Shown in pieces: positions 50,136-59,079 of a stretch of DNA of 64,000 nt. Positions within the stretch are counted from its first letter, which is position 1. Each line of letters begins with the position of its first letter. The DNA lies in assembly GCF_014205295.1 (NCBI RefSeq), contig NZ_JACHNF010000001.1, positions 6,386,001-6,450,000 on the forward strand. Direction: 5' to 3'. The translations under genes were made by a program, and so were the position numbers. The notes under the pieces were generated by a model. It made no database searches. It was not told the origin of the DNA and worked only from the letters and a program-made list of their open reading frames with translations. The stretch comes from Kribbella solani. Its GTDB lineage: Bacteria; Actinomycetota; Actinomycetes; Propionibacteriales; Kribbellaceae.

Positions 50136-51119
50136 GTGTCTGGATTCCCGGAAGTACGGCCGCGCCGGCTGAGGTCGTCGGCGGCGGTGCGCCGGCTCGT
50201 CGCCGAGACCACGCTCGAACCGCGGCAGCTGATCCTGCCGATGTTCGTCCGCGAAGGCGCCCGCGAGCCGATCGCGATCAAGTCGATGCCGGGCGTCGTC
50301 CAGCACACCCGTGACACCGCCCGCAAGGCGATCGCCGAAGCCGCCCAGCTCGGCCTCGGCGGCGTGATGCTGTTCGGGATTCCTTCGGTCAAGGACGAAA
50401 CCGGGTCCGGTGGGCTCGATCCCGACGGCATCCTGAACGTCGCGATCCGGGACGCGGTGTCCGAGGCCGGTGACGCGTTGCTGGTGATGGCGGATCTGTG
50501 CCTCGACGAGTTCACCTCGCACGGGCACTGCGGCGTACTCGACGCGTCCGGCCGGGTCGACAACGACGCGACGCTGGCGCTCTACGCGGAGATGGGCGTC
50601 GCGCAGGCGTCGGCCGGTGCACATGTCGTCGGGCCGTCCGGGATGATGGACGGGCAGGTCGGCGCGGTTCGTACCGCGCTGGATGCGGCTGGCTTCCTTG
50701 ACACGGTGATCCTGGGGTACGCGGTGAAGTACGCGTCCGCTTTCTTCGGTCCGTTCCGCGAGGCGGTCGACTCGTCGCTGACCGGGGACCGGAAGACGTA
50801 CCAGCAGGACAACGCGAACGCCCGCGAGGCGATCCGCGAGGTCGACCTGGACATCGCCGAGGGCGCCGACATCGTGATGGTGAAGCCCGCGCTGGCGTAC
50901 CTCGACATCATCCGCCAGGTCCGCGACCACGTGAACGTACCCGTTGCCGCGTACAACATTTCCGGCGAGTACGCGATGGTGGAGGCGGCCGCCGCCAACG
51001 GCTGGATCGACCGCGAACGCGCGATCATGGAAACCCTCACGTCGATCCGCCGGGCCGGCGCCGACACCATCCTCACCTACTGGGCAACGGAAACCGCCCA
51101 CCTGCTCAACCGCCGGTAG
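50136..51119 (+). CDS. hemB: Delta-aminolevulinic acid dehydratase (porphobilinogen synthase)
   Basis: Condenses two 5-aminolevulinates to porphobilinogen. The 327-residue barrel has K198 in AVKYASAFFGPFREA and the Schiff-base K250 in IVMVKPALAYLD. The metal loop reads DLCLDEFTSHGHCGV, with Asp at one of the three Cys positions, which fits Mg-dependent rather than Zn enzymes. GTG at 50136, 2 nt after the hemD stop, with AAAGAG upstream. It closes the rex-hemACDB operon. Confidence 0.97.
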   Translation: MSGFPEVRPRRLRSSAAVRRLVAETTLEPRQLILPMFVREGAREPIAIKSMPGVVQHTRDTARKAIAEAAQLGLGGVMLFGIPSVKDETGSGGLDPDGILNVAIRDAVSEAGDALLVMADLCLDEFTSHGHCGVLDASGRVDNDATLALYAEMGVAQASAGAHVVGPSGMMDGQVGAVRTALDAAGFLDTVILGYAVKYASAFFGPFREAVDSSLTGDRKTYQQDNANAREAIREVDLDIAEGADIVMVKPALAYLDIIRQVRDHVNVPVAAYNISGEYAMVEAAAANGWIDRERAIMETLTSIRRAGADTILTYWATETAHLLNRR

Positions 51120-51151
51120 CCCACACCACCCCGCCGAGCAAGCCGCCGAGT

Positions 51152-52747
51152 TCAGTAGCCGGTGATGTCGGGCCAGGAGAGTTCGATGCCTTGGGCAACT
51201 AGGGTGGACTGGAAGGTGCTCAGGGAAGCGGGGGTGTTGCGGACGGCTCGGGGGGTGGTGTTGTGGTTGAGGCAGTAGGCGGCGAGGGCGCCCGCGGATT
51301 CGCCGATGTTCCATTCGACCGGATGTAGCCGGTAGCAACCATTGGTGATGTGGGTGGTGCCCAGGTTCTTGCCGGCGGGCAGGAGATTCTCGACGCGTTC
51401 CGGGATCAGCGACCCGAGTGGAATCCGGAACGGGCTGCTCGCCACGTCGATGTAGTTGTCGCCGCCCGTCGACGGATGCAGGTCGATGCGATACATCCCG
51501 ACGCCGACCGAGTCCGCGTACTCGACCGCGCCCCGCGCGCCCCGGACCGCGACGGACAGATCCTGTTCGACGATCGTGTACTCGGCCTTGATGCGCCGTG
51601 ATTCCCGGATGTACGGCGCCTGGGCCAGACCGTTCGTGGAGCCGAGCAGATCCCCGCGCAGCCGCAGACCGGGGAATCCGGTGCCGCCATCGGCTCGAGG
51701 TGCTTCGGTCTGCAACCAGTAGAAGACGGCCAGAGACAACTCTTGAGCCGCGGCAAGGTGCTTCGCGGCATCGGGTACGTCGATCACCGGGCCGTCGAAG
51801 TAGTCGATCATCGGCCAGTTGACCAGGCAGATGTCGCTCCCGTACGCGCCGGGGACGAACTGCCGGCGGGCGGCGATCCGGCGGAAGGTCCAAAGGTTGG
51901 TGTCACCACCGGTACGGCGCTGGTCGGCGATCACCGCGAGCGGGTCGTCGTCGGGGTTCGGGGTGAAAGTACGCTTCGAGGATTCCAGGGTGCGCGGGTT
52001 CGGGGCGGTCCAGGACAGCAACCGGTCGCCCCAGAACTCGGGCTGGTAGTTCCGCCAGTACGCGTAGTTGGCCGGTTTGTCGCCGATCTGATCGCCGTCG
52101 ACGTGATCGACCGCGAAACAGTACGAGACGGCCTGCATGTTCAATGGTTGCGCCTCGGCGGGGGCGCTCGGCTCGCCGGTGGTGGACTGGGATTCGAAAC
52201 CGGTGACGTACTCGGTGCCGGTCAGCGGTAGTAGCTCGCCGGTCTCGGTCGCGTCGAGTACGTACGGCGCGGTGATCGTGATGCGTTCGTCGGACTCGCG
52301 GTGCTGGACGGTCACCGCGGTGACCCGGTCGCCGTCGGTGTCGGCCGCGACCGGACGGTACGGCTGGAGGACCTGCAGGCGGCGACCCGCCCGGTACGGG
52401 GCGAGCATGGCTTCCAGTACGGCGAGGGCGACGCGTGGTTCGTGGCAGAGCTTGGAGACGTAGCCGGCGCCTGGGTTGAGCTGTACGGCGTCGCGGGCGG
52501 CGGCGGTGAGCGGATAGTGGCGGCGGTAGTAGTCGCGGATTCCGTCCCGCAGGGCGCGGTACGACGCGGTGACGCCGAACTGCTCGACCCAGGAGTGCTC
52601 GTCCGGCGGTACGGCCTGGCTGGTCAGCTGTCCGCCGAGCCAGTCGAACTCCTCGGTGAGGACGACCGAACGGCCGGCGCGCAGGGCGGCGAGGGCTGCC
52701 GCGACACCGCCAAGACCGCCGCCGACGACGAGAACATCAGTACGCAT
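51152..52747 (-). CDS. FAD-dependent oxidoreductase (PF12831 type)
   Basis: 531-residue flavoprotein. N-terminal DVLVVGGGLGGVAAALAALR (4-23) is the FAD Rossmann motif, followed by LTEEFDWLGGQLTSQAVPPD, typical of this family, and PYVLDATETGELLPL. The C-terminal region has IRESRRIKAEYTIVEQDL and NLLPAGKNLGTTHITNGCYR. Members often sit in carbohydrate-catabolism loci; the sugar substrate is unknown. The ATG directly follows the LacI-gene TAA, so the two are cotranscribed. No signal peptide is seen, so it acts in the cytoplasm on imported product. Confidence 0.88.
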   Translation of the reverse strand: MRTDVLVVGGGLGGVAAALAALRAGRSVVLTEEFDWLGGQLTSQAVPPDEHSWVEQFGVTASYRALRDGIRDYYRRHYPLTAAARDAVQLNPGAGYVSKLCHEPRVALAVLEAMLAPYRAGRRLQVLQPYRPVAADTDGDRVTAVTVQHRESDERITITAPYVLDATETGELLPLTGTEYVTGFESQSTTGEPSAPAEAQPLNMQAVSYCFAVDHVDGDQIGDKPANYAYWRNYQPEFWGDRLLSWTAPNPRTLESSKRTFTPNPDDDPLAVIADQRRTGGDTNLWTFRRIAARRQFVPGAYGSDICLVNWPMIDYFDGPVIDVPDAAKHLAAAQELSLAVFYWLQTEAPRADGGTGFPGLRLRGDLLGSTNGLAQAPYIRESRRIKAEYTIVEQDLSVAVRGARGAVEYADSVGVGMYRIDLHPSTGGDNYIDVASSPFRIPLGSLIPERVENLLPAGKNLGTTHITNGCYRLHPVEWNIGESAGALAAYCLNHNTTPRAVRNTPASLSTFQSTLVAQGIELSWPDITGY

Positions 52748-53869
52748 TTAGTGGCCTTTGCTGGGCGGGGTGAGGGTGGTGCCGGTGGTCAGTTCGCAGG
52801 GGAGGAGCACTTGGTGCGGGGTGGTGGTGCCGTTGAGGATTGCTTCCAGGAGCTCGACCGCCCTGAGGCCCATCGCGCGGCGGGGGATGTGGAAGCCGGA
52901 GAAGTCGACGTCGGTGGCGACCGGGCGGGTGGAGTCGCCCAGGGCGATCACTGACAGATCGGCGGGTACGTCGATGCCGCGCGCCGAGGCCGCCGCGAGC
53001 AGGGCGATCGCGTCGGCGCGCTCCTCCACGAAGACGGCGGTGATGTGCCGATCGAGCAGGGTGTCAAGCAGCTCGCCCGCCCAGGAGTCCGGTGGGGTCG
53101 CACCGGCGCTTCCGGACGAGCTGTGGTCATCGGGAAGGGCGGCCGGTCGAGGGGCGGTGGTGAGGGTGAGGGCGCGGGGGCCGGCGGCCTGGTGGAAGCC
53201 GCGGATGCGGTCGGCGGAGGACTCGGCGAGGTGATCCGAAGCGGTCAGGTCGTGGAGGGTCGCGCCGGGGCCCGCGTAGGCGACGTGACGGTGGCCGAGG
53301 GACAGGGCTTGCCGGACGATTGCCGCGGTGGCGGTGGTGTAGTCGGCGCCCACGTACGGCACGGGGCCGCCGGCGTCGTCTCGGCGGCCGACCGAGACGA
53401 ATGGGTAGTCCTCGGCGATCAGCCGAGCCAGCTCGTCATGCGGGACGTCGCGCCCGAGCAACAGGCACCCGTCGGCGATCCGCAACCGGTTGTTCTCGTG
53501 GAAGATCCGCCGGTGACCTTCGTTCACCGGCGCGCTGGTGAACAGCAGCAGATCCAGCCCGAGCCGTTCGGCGCAATCCTCGATCCCGGCCAGGAACGGA
53601 TGATAGAAATCCCCGCTCGCACTCGGAAACACCGACTCGTACGTGAACACGCCAAGGATCTGGTTGCGCTGTTTCAGCATCCGCCGGGCCAGCGGATCGG
53701 CCTGGTACCCGGTTTCGCGGATCACCTTGAGCACCCGGTCCCGGGTTTCGGCCGGGATCCGGGCGGTCGCGTCGCTGCGGTTGTTCAGCACCAGCGAAAC
53801 GGTGGTCTGGCTGACGTTCGCCAGCCGCGCGATGTCACGCTGCGTCAGTCGGGTGGCCTTGTCCGGCAT
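52748..53869 (-). CDS. LacI family transcriptional regulator
   Basis: 373-residue repressor: HTH TQRDIARLANVSQTTVSLVLNNRSD (9-33) with the hinge helix VLKVIRETGYQADPLARRM, then a periplasmic-binding-protein-like effector domain (about 65-370). Its leaderless promoter is TTGACG, 18 bp, TATCGT, then 6 nt to the ATG. An Ala/Pro/Ser-rich insert (about 250-270) is unusual. It is probably the local regulator binding palindromes at 55694 and 55802-55846; the effector would be the sugar taken up by the ABC system. Confidence 0.92.
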   Translation of the reverse strand: MPDKATRLTQRDIARLANVSQTTVSLVLNNRSDATARIPAETRDRVLKVIRETGYQADPLARRMLKQRNQILGVFTYESVFPSASGDFYHPFLAGIEDCAERLGLDLLLFTSAPVNEGHRRIFHENNRLRIADGCLLLGRDVPHDELARLIAEDYPFVSVGRRDDAGGPVPYVGADYTTATAAIVRQALSLGHRHVAYAGPGATLHDLTASDHLAESSADRIRGFHQAAGPRALTLTTAPRPAALPDDHSSSGSAGATPPDSWAGELLDTLLDRHITAVFVEERADAIALLAAASARGIDVPADLSVIALGDSTRPVATDVDFSGFHIPRRAMGLRAVELLEAILNGTTTPHQVLLPCELTTGTTLTPPSKGH

Positions 53870-53875
53870 CGTGCG

Positions 53876-53905
53876 ACGATAGCTCGCCCGAAACTCCCTC
53901 GTCAA
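53876..53905 (-). promoter_or_regulatory. lacI-like gene promoter
   Basis: Minus strand: TTGACG (53905-53900), 18 bp, TATCGT (53881-53876), 6 nt to the ATG. Upstream lies the palindrome TAATTCGAATTA (53922-53933), abutting the lyase stop. Confidence 0.7.
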
Positions 53906-53933
53906 GCCGAACAAGCAGTGATAATTCGAATTA

Positions 53934-55679
53934 CTAGGACACTCGGAACTGCAGCACCTGACGCCCGGGAGTACGCCCGGTCAGGTACACCCGAAGCCCG
54001 TCCGGGGTCAGATTGCCACCGAGATACGTGTACCGCTCACCCGGATCCATCGCGACCCGAGCCGTACCGTTCCCCGGCCCGAACGAGATCCGGTCCGAAC
54101 CCACGGTGTAACTCCCGGTCCCGGCCCCGAGCTGATAGTTGCCCACAGCATCCAAGGTGTCCACCCCGGCCAGGGTCCCGCCCGGCCGGAAGCACAGCTC
54201 GATCGCGTACGCCGTCGCGTCGCCCGCGAAATCGAACGTCAGGTCGAACCCGTCCGAGACCTCGGCAACCGTGATCGACGTACGCAACGACCGGTACTGC
54301 TTCGGCCGATGCCCGAAGTCCATCGATGCGTAGAAACGTCCATCCGGAGTCAACGCATACTGCCCGTCAGCCCGGCGATGCCGCTTCGGCAACGGCAAGT
54401 GGTACGGCACTTTCACCTCGGACGCCAACCGAAACGTCTTGCCCGTGACCCGAAGTCCAGCACTGCGAAAGTGCCCCGTACTGAAGAACTGCGGAGACAG
54501 CCGCACCGAGTCCAGGATCGCCGCACCGTTGCGCAGTTTGAAGAACGTCGGATTCGTTGACAACCCCGACGAAATCACCGGCAGGTCCCAGAAGTCCGTG
54601 CCACCGAAGACAGTCGCCGTACGCGCCCCACGCCGCACCCGGACCGACGCCTGCGACGGGTAGTGCCGCACGAAATCAGCCGGCGCCGGAACCGAAACCG
54701 GAAGCTTCGCGGCAAGTGACGGCCGCTCCAGTACCTCGGCCAGAAAGTCCCCGAGCTCACCGGTCCCACGTGCTTCGATGCCTTTGGCAACAGTCGCGAA
54801 TCGCCCGTCCCGCGAGTGCAACGCGAGCTCACGGAACTGGGTCAGGTACCACCAAACCTCCCGAACCCCCTTCTGATCCTGCCGTCGCGACGCGGTCGTA
54901 TCCACCTCGCCGTTCGGCTCCAGCAGATACAGCGTCACGTCGAGATTCCGGCGTACGTACTCGAGCAACCCGGGCTTGTTCCGCAACCACGCGATCGTCA
55001 GCAAACAAGGGTTCGTGACCTCGGCCGCGTACGTGGAGCTGCGTTCGCTGTAGATCCCGTCCGGGGTCGCGTCGATGCCTTCGTCCAGCCAGTCGTCGAT
55101 CCGCGCCGCGTACCGCCGGTCCGGGAACAGGTGGTGCGCGCGGGCCAGCGCGGCGGACACCTCCCACCGGTGGTTCGGTGTGTGTACGCCACCACTCGCC
55201 AGCGCCGGACCGGCCTTCTTCACCACCGACGCGAGGCGCTCCCGGAGCGCGGCGGAAGCGGACTGACCGTCGGCGTCCAGCAGCGCGTACAGCATGCAGA
55301 CATCCTGAATCGCGAACGCACTGTCCGGTGGCGAATGCAGGTTCCCGACGTCGTACAGCCCATCCGAGTGCTGCCGTACGACGAGCTGATCGATGAGCCA
55401 CTCAAGCGGCTCGAGCAACGCCGGGTCGTGGTGGTACGACGACCGGCCCCACACGTACCCGGAGACCAGGCGGCGGGCCTTCCGCGCCACTGTCCGGACG
55501 CTGTCGCCGGCGTTCCGGTAGTTGGCCAGGACCAGCGGGATCTGTGCCTGGTTGGCCTTGGTCAGCACGGCCAGGAAGTCGTCGTCCACGGCAGCAACCT
55601 CAGCATGCGCGGCGCCCGGATGCAGCGCGCCCACCGCCACCGTGGTCAGCGAACCGGTCAGAAATGTACGTCGGAGCAT
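53934..55679 (-). CDS. Exported heparinase-like (alpha/alpha-toroid) candidate polysaccharide lyase
   Basis: 581 residues with a Tat-like or Sec signal peptide (MLRRTFLTGSLTTVAVGAL, cleavage near AAHA, 23-26). The N-terminal half is helical, with a candidate active site N169-H170 (HTPNHRWEVS) and Y217 (SSTYAAEV). The C-terminal half (about 330-581) is beta-rich with HRRADGQYALTPDGRFYASMD. This layout matches alpha/alpha-toroid plus beta-sandwich polysaccharide lyases such as heparinase II/III-like proteins, but I cannot place it in a numbered family. GAGGAG precedes the ATG at 55679. It lies divergent to the importer genes behind a LacI-type site. Confidence 0.72.
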   Translation of the reverse strand: MLRRTFLTGSLTTVAVGALHPGAAHAEVAAVDDDFLAVLTKANQAQIPLVLANYRNAGDSVRTVARKARRLVSGYVWGRSSYHHDPALLEPLEWLIDQLVVRQHSDGLYDVGNLHSPPDSAFAIQDVCMLYALLDADGQSASAALRERLASVVKKAGPALASGGVHTPNHRWEVSAALARAHHLFPDRRYAARIDDWLDEGIDATPDGIYSERSSTYAAEVTNPCLLTIAWLRNKPGLLEYVRRNLDVTLYLLEPNGEVDTTASRRQDQKGVREVWWYLTQFRELALHSRDGRFATVAKGIEARGTGELGDFLAEVLERPSLAAKLPVSVPAPADFVRHYPSQASVRVRRGARTATVFGGTDFWDLPVISSGLSTNPTFFKLRNGAAILDSVRLSPQFFSTGHFRSAGLRVTGKTFRLASEVKVPYHLPLPKRHRRADGQYALTPDGRFYASMDFGHRPKQYRSLRTSITVAEVSDGFDLTFDFAGDATAYAIELCFRPGGTLAGVDTLDAVGNYQLGAGTGSYTVGSDRISFGPGNGTARVAMDPGERYTYLGGNLTPDGLRVYLTGRTPGRQVLQFRVS

Positions 55680-55693
55680 CAGGGCTCTCCTCT

Positions 55694-55747
55694 GGTAAGC
55701 GGTTGCCAAGTGTCCAGAACTGTCGCTGCGCGACTTTGTCCTGTCAA
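55694..55747 (-). promoter_or_regulatory. Lyase promoter with LacI-type operator
   Basis: Minus strand: perfect TTGACA (55747-55742), 17 bp, GACAGT (55724-55719). GGTAAGCGGTTGCC (55694-55707) fits GG-n-AA-n-CG-n-TT-n-CC and lies between the transcription start and the ribosome site, a repressing position. Confidence 0.65.
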
Positions 55748-55795
55748 GACCGCGCAAGCACCGCGCGACCGGTCGGCCCGGCGCGCTCCGAGCCC

Positions 55796-55845
55796 TTGCA
55801 TAAACCGGTTTCTCGTACTAGTTTCACCGGCCAAAGCAAGCGCTT
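55796..55845 (+). promoter_or_regulatory. Importer operon promoter with two LacI-type operators
   Basis: TTGCAT (55796-55801), 17 bp, TAGTTT (55819-55824). The palindrome AAACCGGTTT (55802-55811) lies in the spacer, and GCAAGCGCTTTC (55836-55847, core AAGCGCTT at 55838-55845) just after the start point. Both have the CG-centred AA/TT layout of LacI-family sites. Confidence 0.75.
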
Positions 55846-55892
55846 TCCGGCGGCCTGGTTCAACCCGCCGGCCTGGGATGGAGGAGTAGTCG

Positions 55893-56816
55893 ATGAGTGC
55901 GCTCAGCGAACTGGGCAGCCTCCGGGGCAGGAAGGCATCAGGCCGGAAGAAGGACAACCTGGCCGGGTACCTGTTCCTGGCGCCGTGGTTGCTCGGGCTG
56001 TTCCTGATCACGATCGGCCCGATGCTGGCCTCGCTGTACCTGTCCTTCACGGACTACAACCTGATCCAGGCGCCGAAGTGGATCGGCCTGGACAACTTCG
56101 TCCGGATGCTGTCCGACCAGCGGCTGCACAACTCGCTCAAGGTCACGTTCACGTACGTGTTCGTCTCGGTCCCGCTGCAACTCGCGCTGGCGCTGCTGCT
56201 GGCCGTGGTGCTCGACCGGGGGGTTCGGGGGATGGCGCTTTATCGATCCATCTTCTACCTGCCGTCGCTGCTCGGCTCGAGTGTCGCGATCGCGATCCTG
56301 TGGCGGCAGGTGTTCGGCACCGAGGGCCTGATGAACCAGGTGCTCGGCCTGGCCGGCATCGAAGGCAAAGGCTGGATCTCCGACCCGAGTACGGCGCTGG
56401 GCACGCTGGTCGTACTGAACGTGTGGACGTTCGGTTCGCCGATGGTGATCTTCCTGGCCGGCCTCCGGCAGATCCCGTCGATGTACTACGAGGCAGCCGC
56501 CGTCGACGGGGCCGGCACCCTGCGCCGGTTCGTCAGCATCACGCTGCCGCTGCTGACGCCGATCGTGTTCTTCAACCTGGTGCTGCAGCTCATCCACGCG
56601 TTCCAGTCGTTCACCCAGGCGTTCGTCGTCTCCGGGGGCAGCGGCGGGCCGTCGGACTCGACGATGTTCTTCACGCTCTACCTCTACGACCGGGGCTTCG
56701 GGAATTTCGACATGGGGTACGCGTCCGCGATGGCGTGGTTCCTGCTCGTGATCATCGGGGTCTTCACCGCCGCGAACTTCTTCGCCTCGAAGTACTGGGT
56801 GTTCTATGACGACTGA
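55893..56816 (+). CDS. ABC sugar importer permease (CUT1, MalF-like)
   Basis: 307-residue inner-membrane permease with about six helices (first at 30-52, LAGYLFLAPWLLGLFLITIG). The EAA loop is YYEAAAVDGAGTLRRFVSITLPLL (about 205-228). It forms the channel with the next permease. GGAGGAG lies six bases before the ATG. First gene of the operon permease-permease-binding protein-oxidoreductase-PmoA. Confidence 0.95.
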   Translation: MSALSELGSLRGRKASGRKKDNLAGYLFLAPWLLGLFLITIGPMLASLYLSFTDYNLIQAPKWIGLDNFVRMLSDQRLHNSLKVTFTYVFVSVPLQLALALLLAVVLDRGVRGMALYRSIFYLPSLLGSSVAIAILWRQVFGTEGLMNQVLGLAGIEGKGWISDPSTALGTLVVLNVWTFGSPMVIFLAGLRQIPSMYYEAAAVDGAGTLRRFVSITLPLLTPIVFFNLVLQLIHAFQSFTQAFVVSGGSGGPSDSTMFFTLYLYDRGFGNFDMGYASAMAWFLLVIIGVFTAANFFASKYWVFYDD

Positions 56817-57684
56817 GACGCTGCCCCGAACCGTCGGCCGGACCGCGATCCTGACCTGGCCCCGGGTCCGCCCGCTGATCATCCACGTCCTCCTGGCCGG
56901 CGCCGCGCTGGTGATGCTCTACCCGGTGATCTGGATGGTGGTCAGCTCGCTGCGGCCGGGCAACGAGATCTTCCGCGATCCCGGCATCCTGGTGAAGGAC
57001 CTGCGGATCGAGAACTACCGGGTCGGCTGGAACGCGCTGACCGAGCCGTTCACGCGGTACCTGCTGAACTCGGCGCTGGTGGTGCTGGGCGCGATCCTCG
57101 GCAATCTGGTGTCCTGCTCGATGGCGGCGTACGCGTTCGCCCGGCTGGAGTTCAGCGGCAAGAAGTTCTGGTTCGCGATCATGCTGCTGAGCATCATGCT
57201 GCCGATCCACGTGGTGATCGTGCCGCAGTACATCCTGTTCTCGAACCTGGGCTGGATCAACACCGTGCTGCCGCTGATCGTGCCGAAGCTGCTCGCCACC
57301 GACGCGTTCTTCGTCTTCCTGATGGTGCAGTTCATCCGCGGCATCCCGCGCGAGCTGGACGAGGCGGCCCGGATCGACGGCTGTGGCAAGGCCGGCATCT
57401 TCGTCCGGATCATCCTGCCGCTGATGGTGCCGGCGCTGGCGACCACGACGATCTTCACGTTCATCTGGACCTGGAACGACTTCTTCAGCCAGTTGATCTA
57501 CCTGACCGACCCGCACATGTACACCGTGCCGCTCGCCCTCCGTTCGTTCGTCGACTCGACCTCGAGTTCGTCCTGGGGATCGATGTTCGCGATGTCGGTG
57601 GTGTCCCTGGTCCCGGTCTTCCTCGCCTTCCTGCTCGGCCAGCGTTTCCTGATCAAAGGCATCGCCACCACCGGCATCAAGTAA
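56806..57684 (+). CDS. ABC sugar importer permease (CUT1, MalG-like)
   Basis: 292-residue permease with six helices, EAA loop ELDEAARIDGCGKAGIFVRIILPLM (about 183-207) and the C-terminal QRFLIKGIATTGIK typical of MalG-like partners. It overlaps the first permease by 11 bp. No ATP-binding gene is present in the locus, so a shared MsiK-type ATPase encoded elsewhere is expected. Confidence 0.95.
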   Translation: MTTETLPRTVGRTAILTWPRVRPLIIHVLLAGAALVMLYPVIWMVVSSLRPGNEIFRDPGILVKDLRIENYRVGWNALTEPFTRYLLNSALVVLGAILGNLVSCSMAAYAFARLEFSGKKFWFAIMLLSIMLPIHVVIVPQYILFSNLGWINTVLPLIVPKLLATDAFFVFLMVQFIRGIPRELDEAARIDGCGKAGIFVRIILPLMVPALATTTIFTFIWTWNDFFSQLIYLTDPHMYTVPLALRSFVDSTSSSSWGSMFAMSVVSLVPVFLAFLLGQRFLIKGIATTGIK

Positions 57685-57752
57685 CCCGCACCGACCAACC
57701 CGGCTTCGAACAGATCCGTTGTCGCTGTAGATATTGCTGAAAGGTGCACCAC

Positions 57753-59054
57753 ATGAGGCACATCCCCAAGGCCCTGACGGCCCTGGCGCTGGCCACCACG
57801 TTGCTGGCGGCAAGCGCCTGCGGTGGCGACTCCGGCGGCGCCGCGTCGTCGAAGGACGGCGGCAAGGTCACGCTCCGCTTCACCTGGTGGGGGTCGGACA
57901 CCCGGACCAAGCTCACCCAGCAGGTGATCGACGCGTACCAGCAGGACCATCCGGACGTCACCATCAAGGGTGAGTTCGGTGAGTGGTCCGGCTACTGGGA
58001 CAAGCTCGCCACCACGGTCGCGGCGAACGACGCGCCCGACATCATCCAGATGGACGAGAAGTACCTGCGCGAGTACGCCAAGCGGGGCGCGCTGCTCGAC
58101 CTGAAGAAGGCGCCGGGCCTGGACACCGGCAAGTTCGAGCCGGACACCCTCGGCGCCGGTGAGTTCGACGGCGGTCTGTACGGGCTGAACGCCGGCATCA
58201 ACTCCTTCGCGGTAGTGGTGAACCCGGCGGCGTTCAAGACGGCCGGCGTACCGATCCCGGACGACACCACCTGGACCTGGGACGACTTCGCCAGGACCGC
58301 TGCCGAGATCACCACCAAGACCGGCGGCAAGATCACCGGTTCCGGCACGCTCGGCGGCAACGAGGCCGGCCTGAACCTGTGGGCCCGGCAGAACGGCGAG
58401 TCGCTCTGGACCAAGGACGGGAAGCTCGGCGTCTCGCCGGAGCAGACCACCGACTTCTTCAAGTACATCCTGAAGCTGCGCGACCAGAAGGCGATCCCGT
58501 CGGCCGAGGCGGTCTCGCAGGACATGAACGCGTCGCTGGACCAGTCCGCGTTCGCGACCGGCAAGCTGGCGATGACGTTCATCTGGAGCAACCAGCTGGT
58601 CGCCTTCAGCAAGGCGACCGGTCAGCAGCTGAAGCTGCTCCGGATTCCGAGCCCGGACGGCAAGGCGGCCGACAACGGCTCGTACTACAAGGGTTCGATG
58701 TTCTGGTCGATCTCGTCCCGGTCGAAGCAGCAGAAGGCGGCCGCCGAGTTCGTCAACTACCTGGCCAACAGCGCCGCGGCCGGGAACGTGCTGCTGGCCG
58801 AGCGGGGCGTACCGCCGAACACCGAGATCCGCGCCGAGGTGACGCCGAAGCTGCAGCCGGCCGACGCCGCGACCGCGAAGTTCATCCAGGACATCGGCAA
58901 GGACCTGGGCGACCCGTCGCCGGCGCCGCCGGTCGGTGGTGGCCAGGTGGAGAAGATCATCCAGCGGTACACGACCGAGGTGCTGTTCGGGCGGCAGGCG
59001 CCGGACGCGGCCGCCAAGGCGTTCCTGGCCGAGGTCGACGGGGAGCTCAAATAG
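57753..59054 (+). CDS. Sugar ABC transporter substrate-binding lipoprotein
   Basis: 433-residue extracellular binding protein (SBP family 1). Lipobox AASAC with Cys23 follows a hydrophobic signal; a Gly/Ser spacer comes next, then VTLRFTWWGSDTRTKLTQQVI. The mature fold has YGLNAGINSFAVVVNPAAF and FATGKLAMTFIWSNQL. The sugar is unknown. AAGG lies nine bases before the ATG at 57753; a GTG at 57744 is less likely. It is anchored outside the membrane and hands substrate to the two permeases. Confidence 0.93.
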   Translation: MRHIPKALTALALATTLLAASACGGDSGGAASSKDGGKVTLRFTWWGSDTRTKLTQQVIDAYQQDHPDVTIKGEFGEWSGYWDKLATTVAANDAPDIIQMDEKYLREYAKRGALLDLKKAPGLDTGKFEPDTLGAGEFDGGLYGLNAGINSFAVVVNPAAFKTAGVPIPDDTTWTWDDFARTAAEITTKTGGKITGSGTLGGNEAGLNLWARQNGESLWTKDGKLGVSPEQTTDFFKYILKLRDQKAIPSAEAVSQDMNASLDQSAFATGKLAMTFIWSNQLVAFSKATGQQLKLLRIPSPDGKAADNGSYYKGSMFWSISSRSKQQKAAAEFVNYLANSAAAGNVLLAERGVPPNTEIRAEVTPKLQPADAATAKFIQDIGKDLGDPSPAPPVGGGQVEKIIQRYTTEVLFGRQAPDAAAKAFLAEVDGELK

Positions 59055-59079
59055 TGTTGCTGACGGCAACTGATTGCCG

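Noticed and set aside
48690..51893. A 1067-codon open frame antisense to hemD and hemB
   Set aside because: Its product is low-complexity Arg/Ser/Pro sequence mirroring GC-rich codons of secure genes on the other strand; no domain is recognisable.
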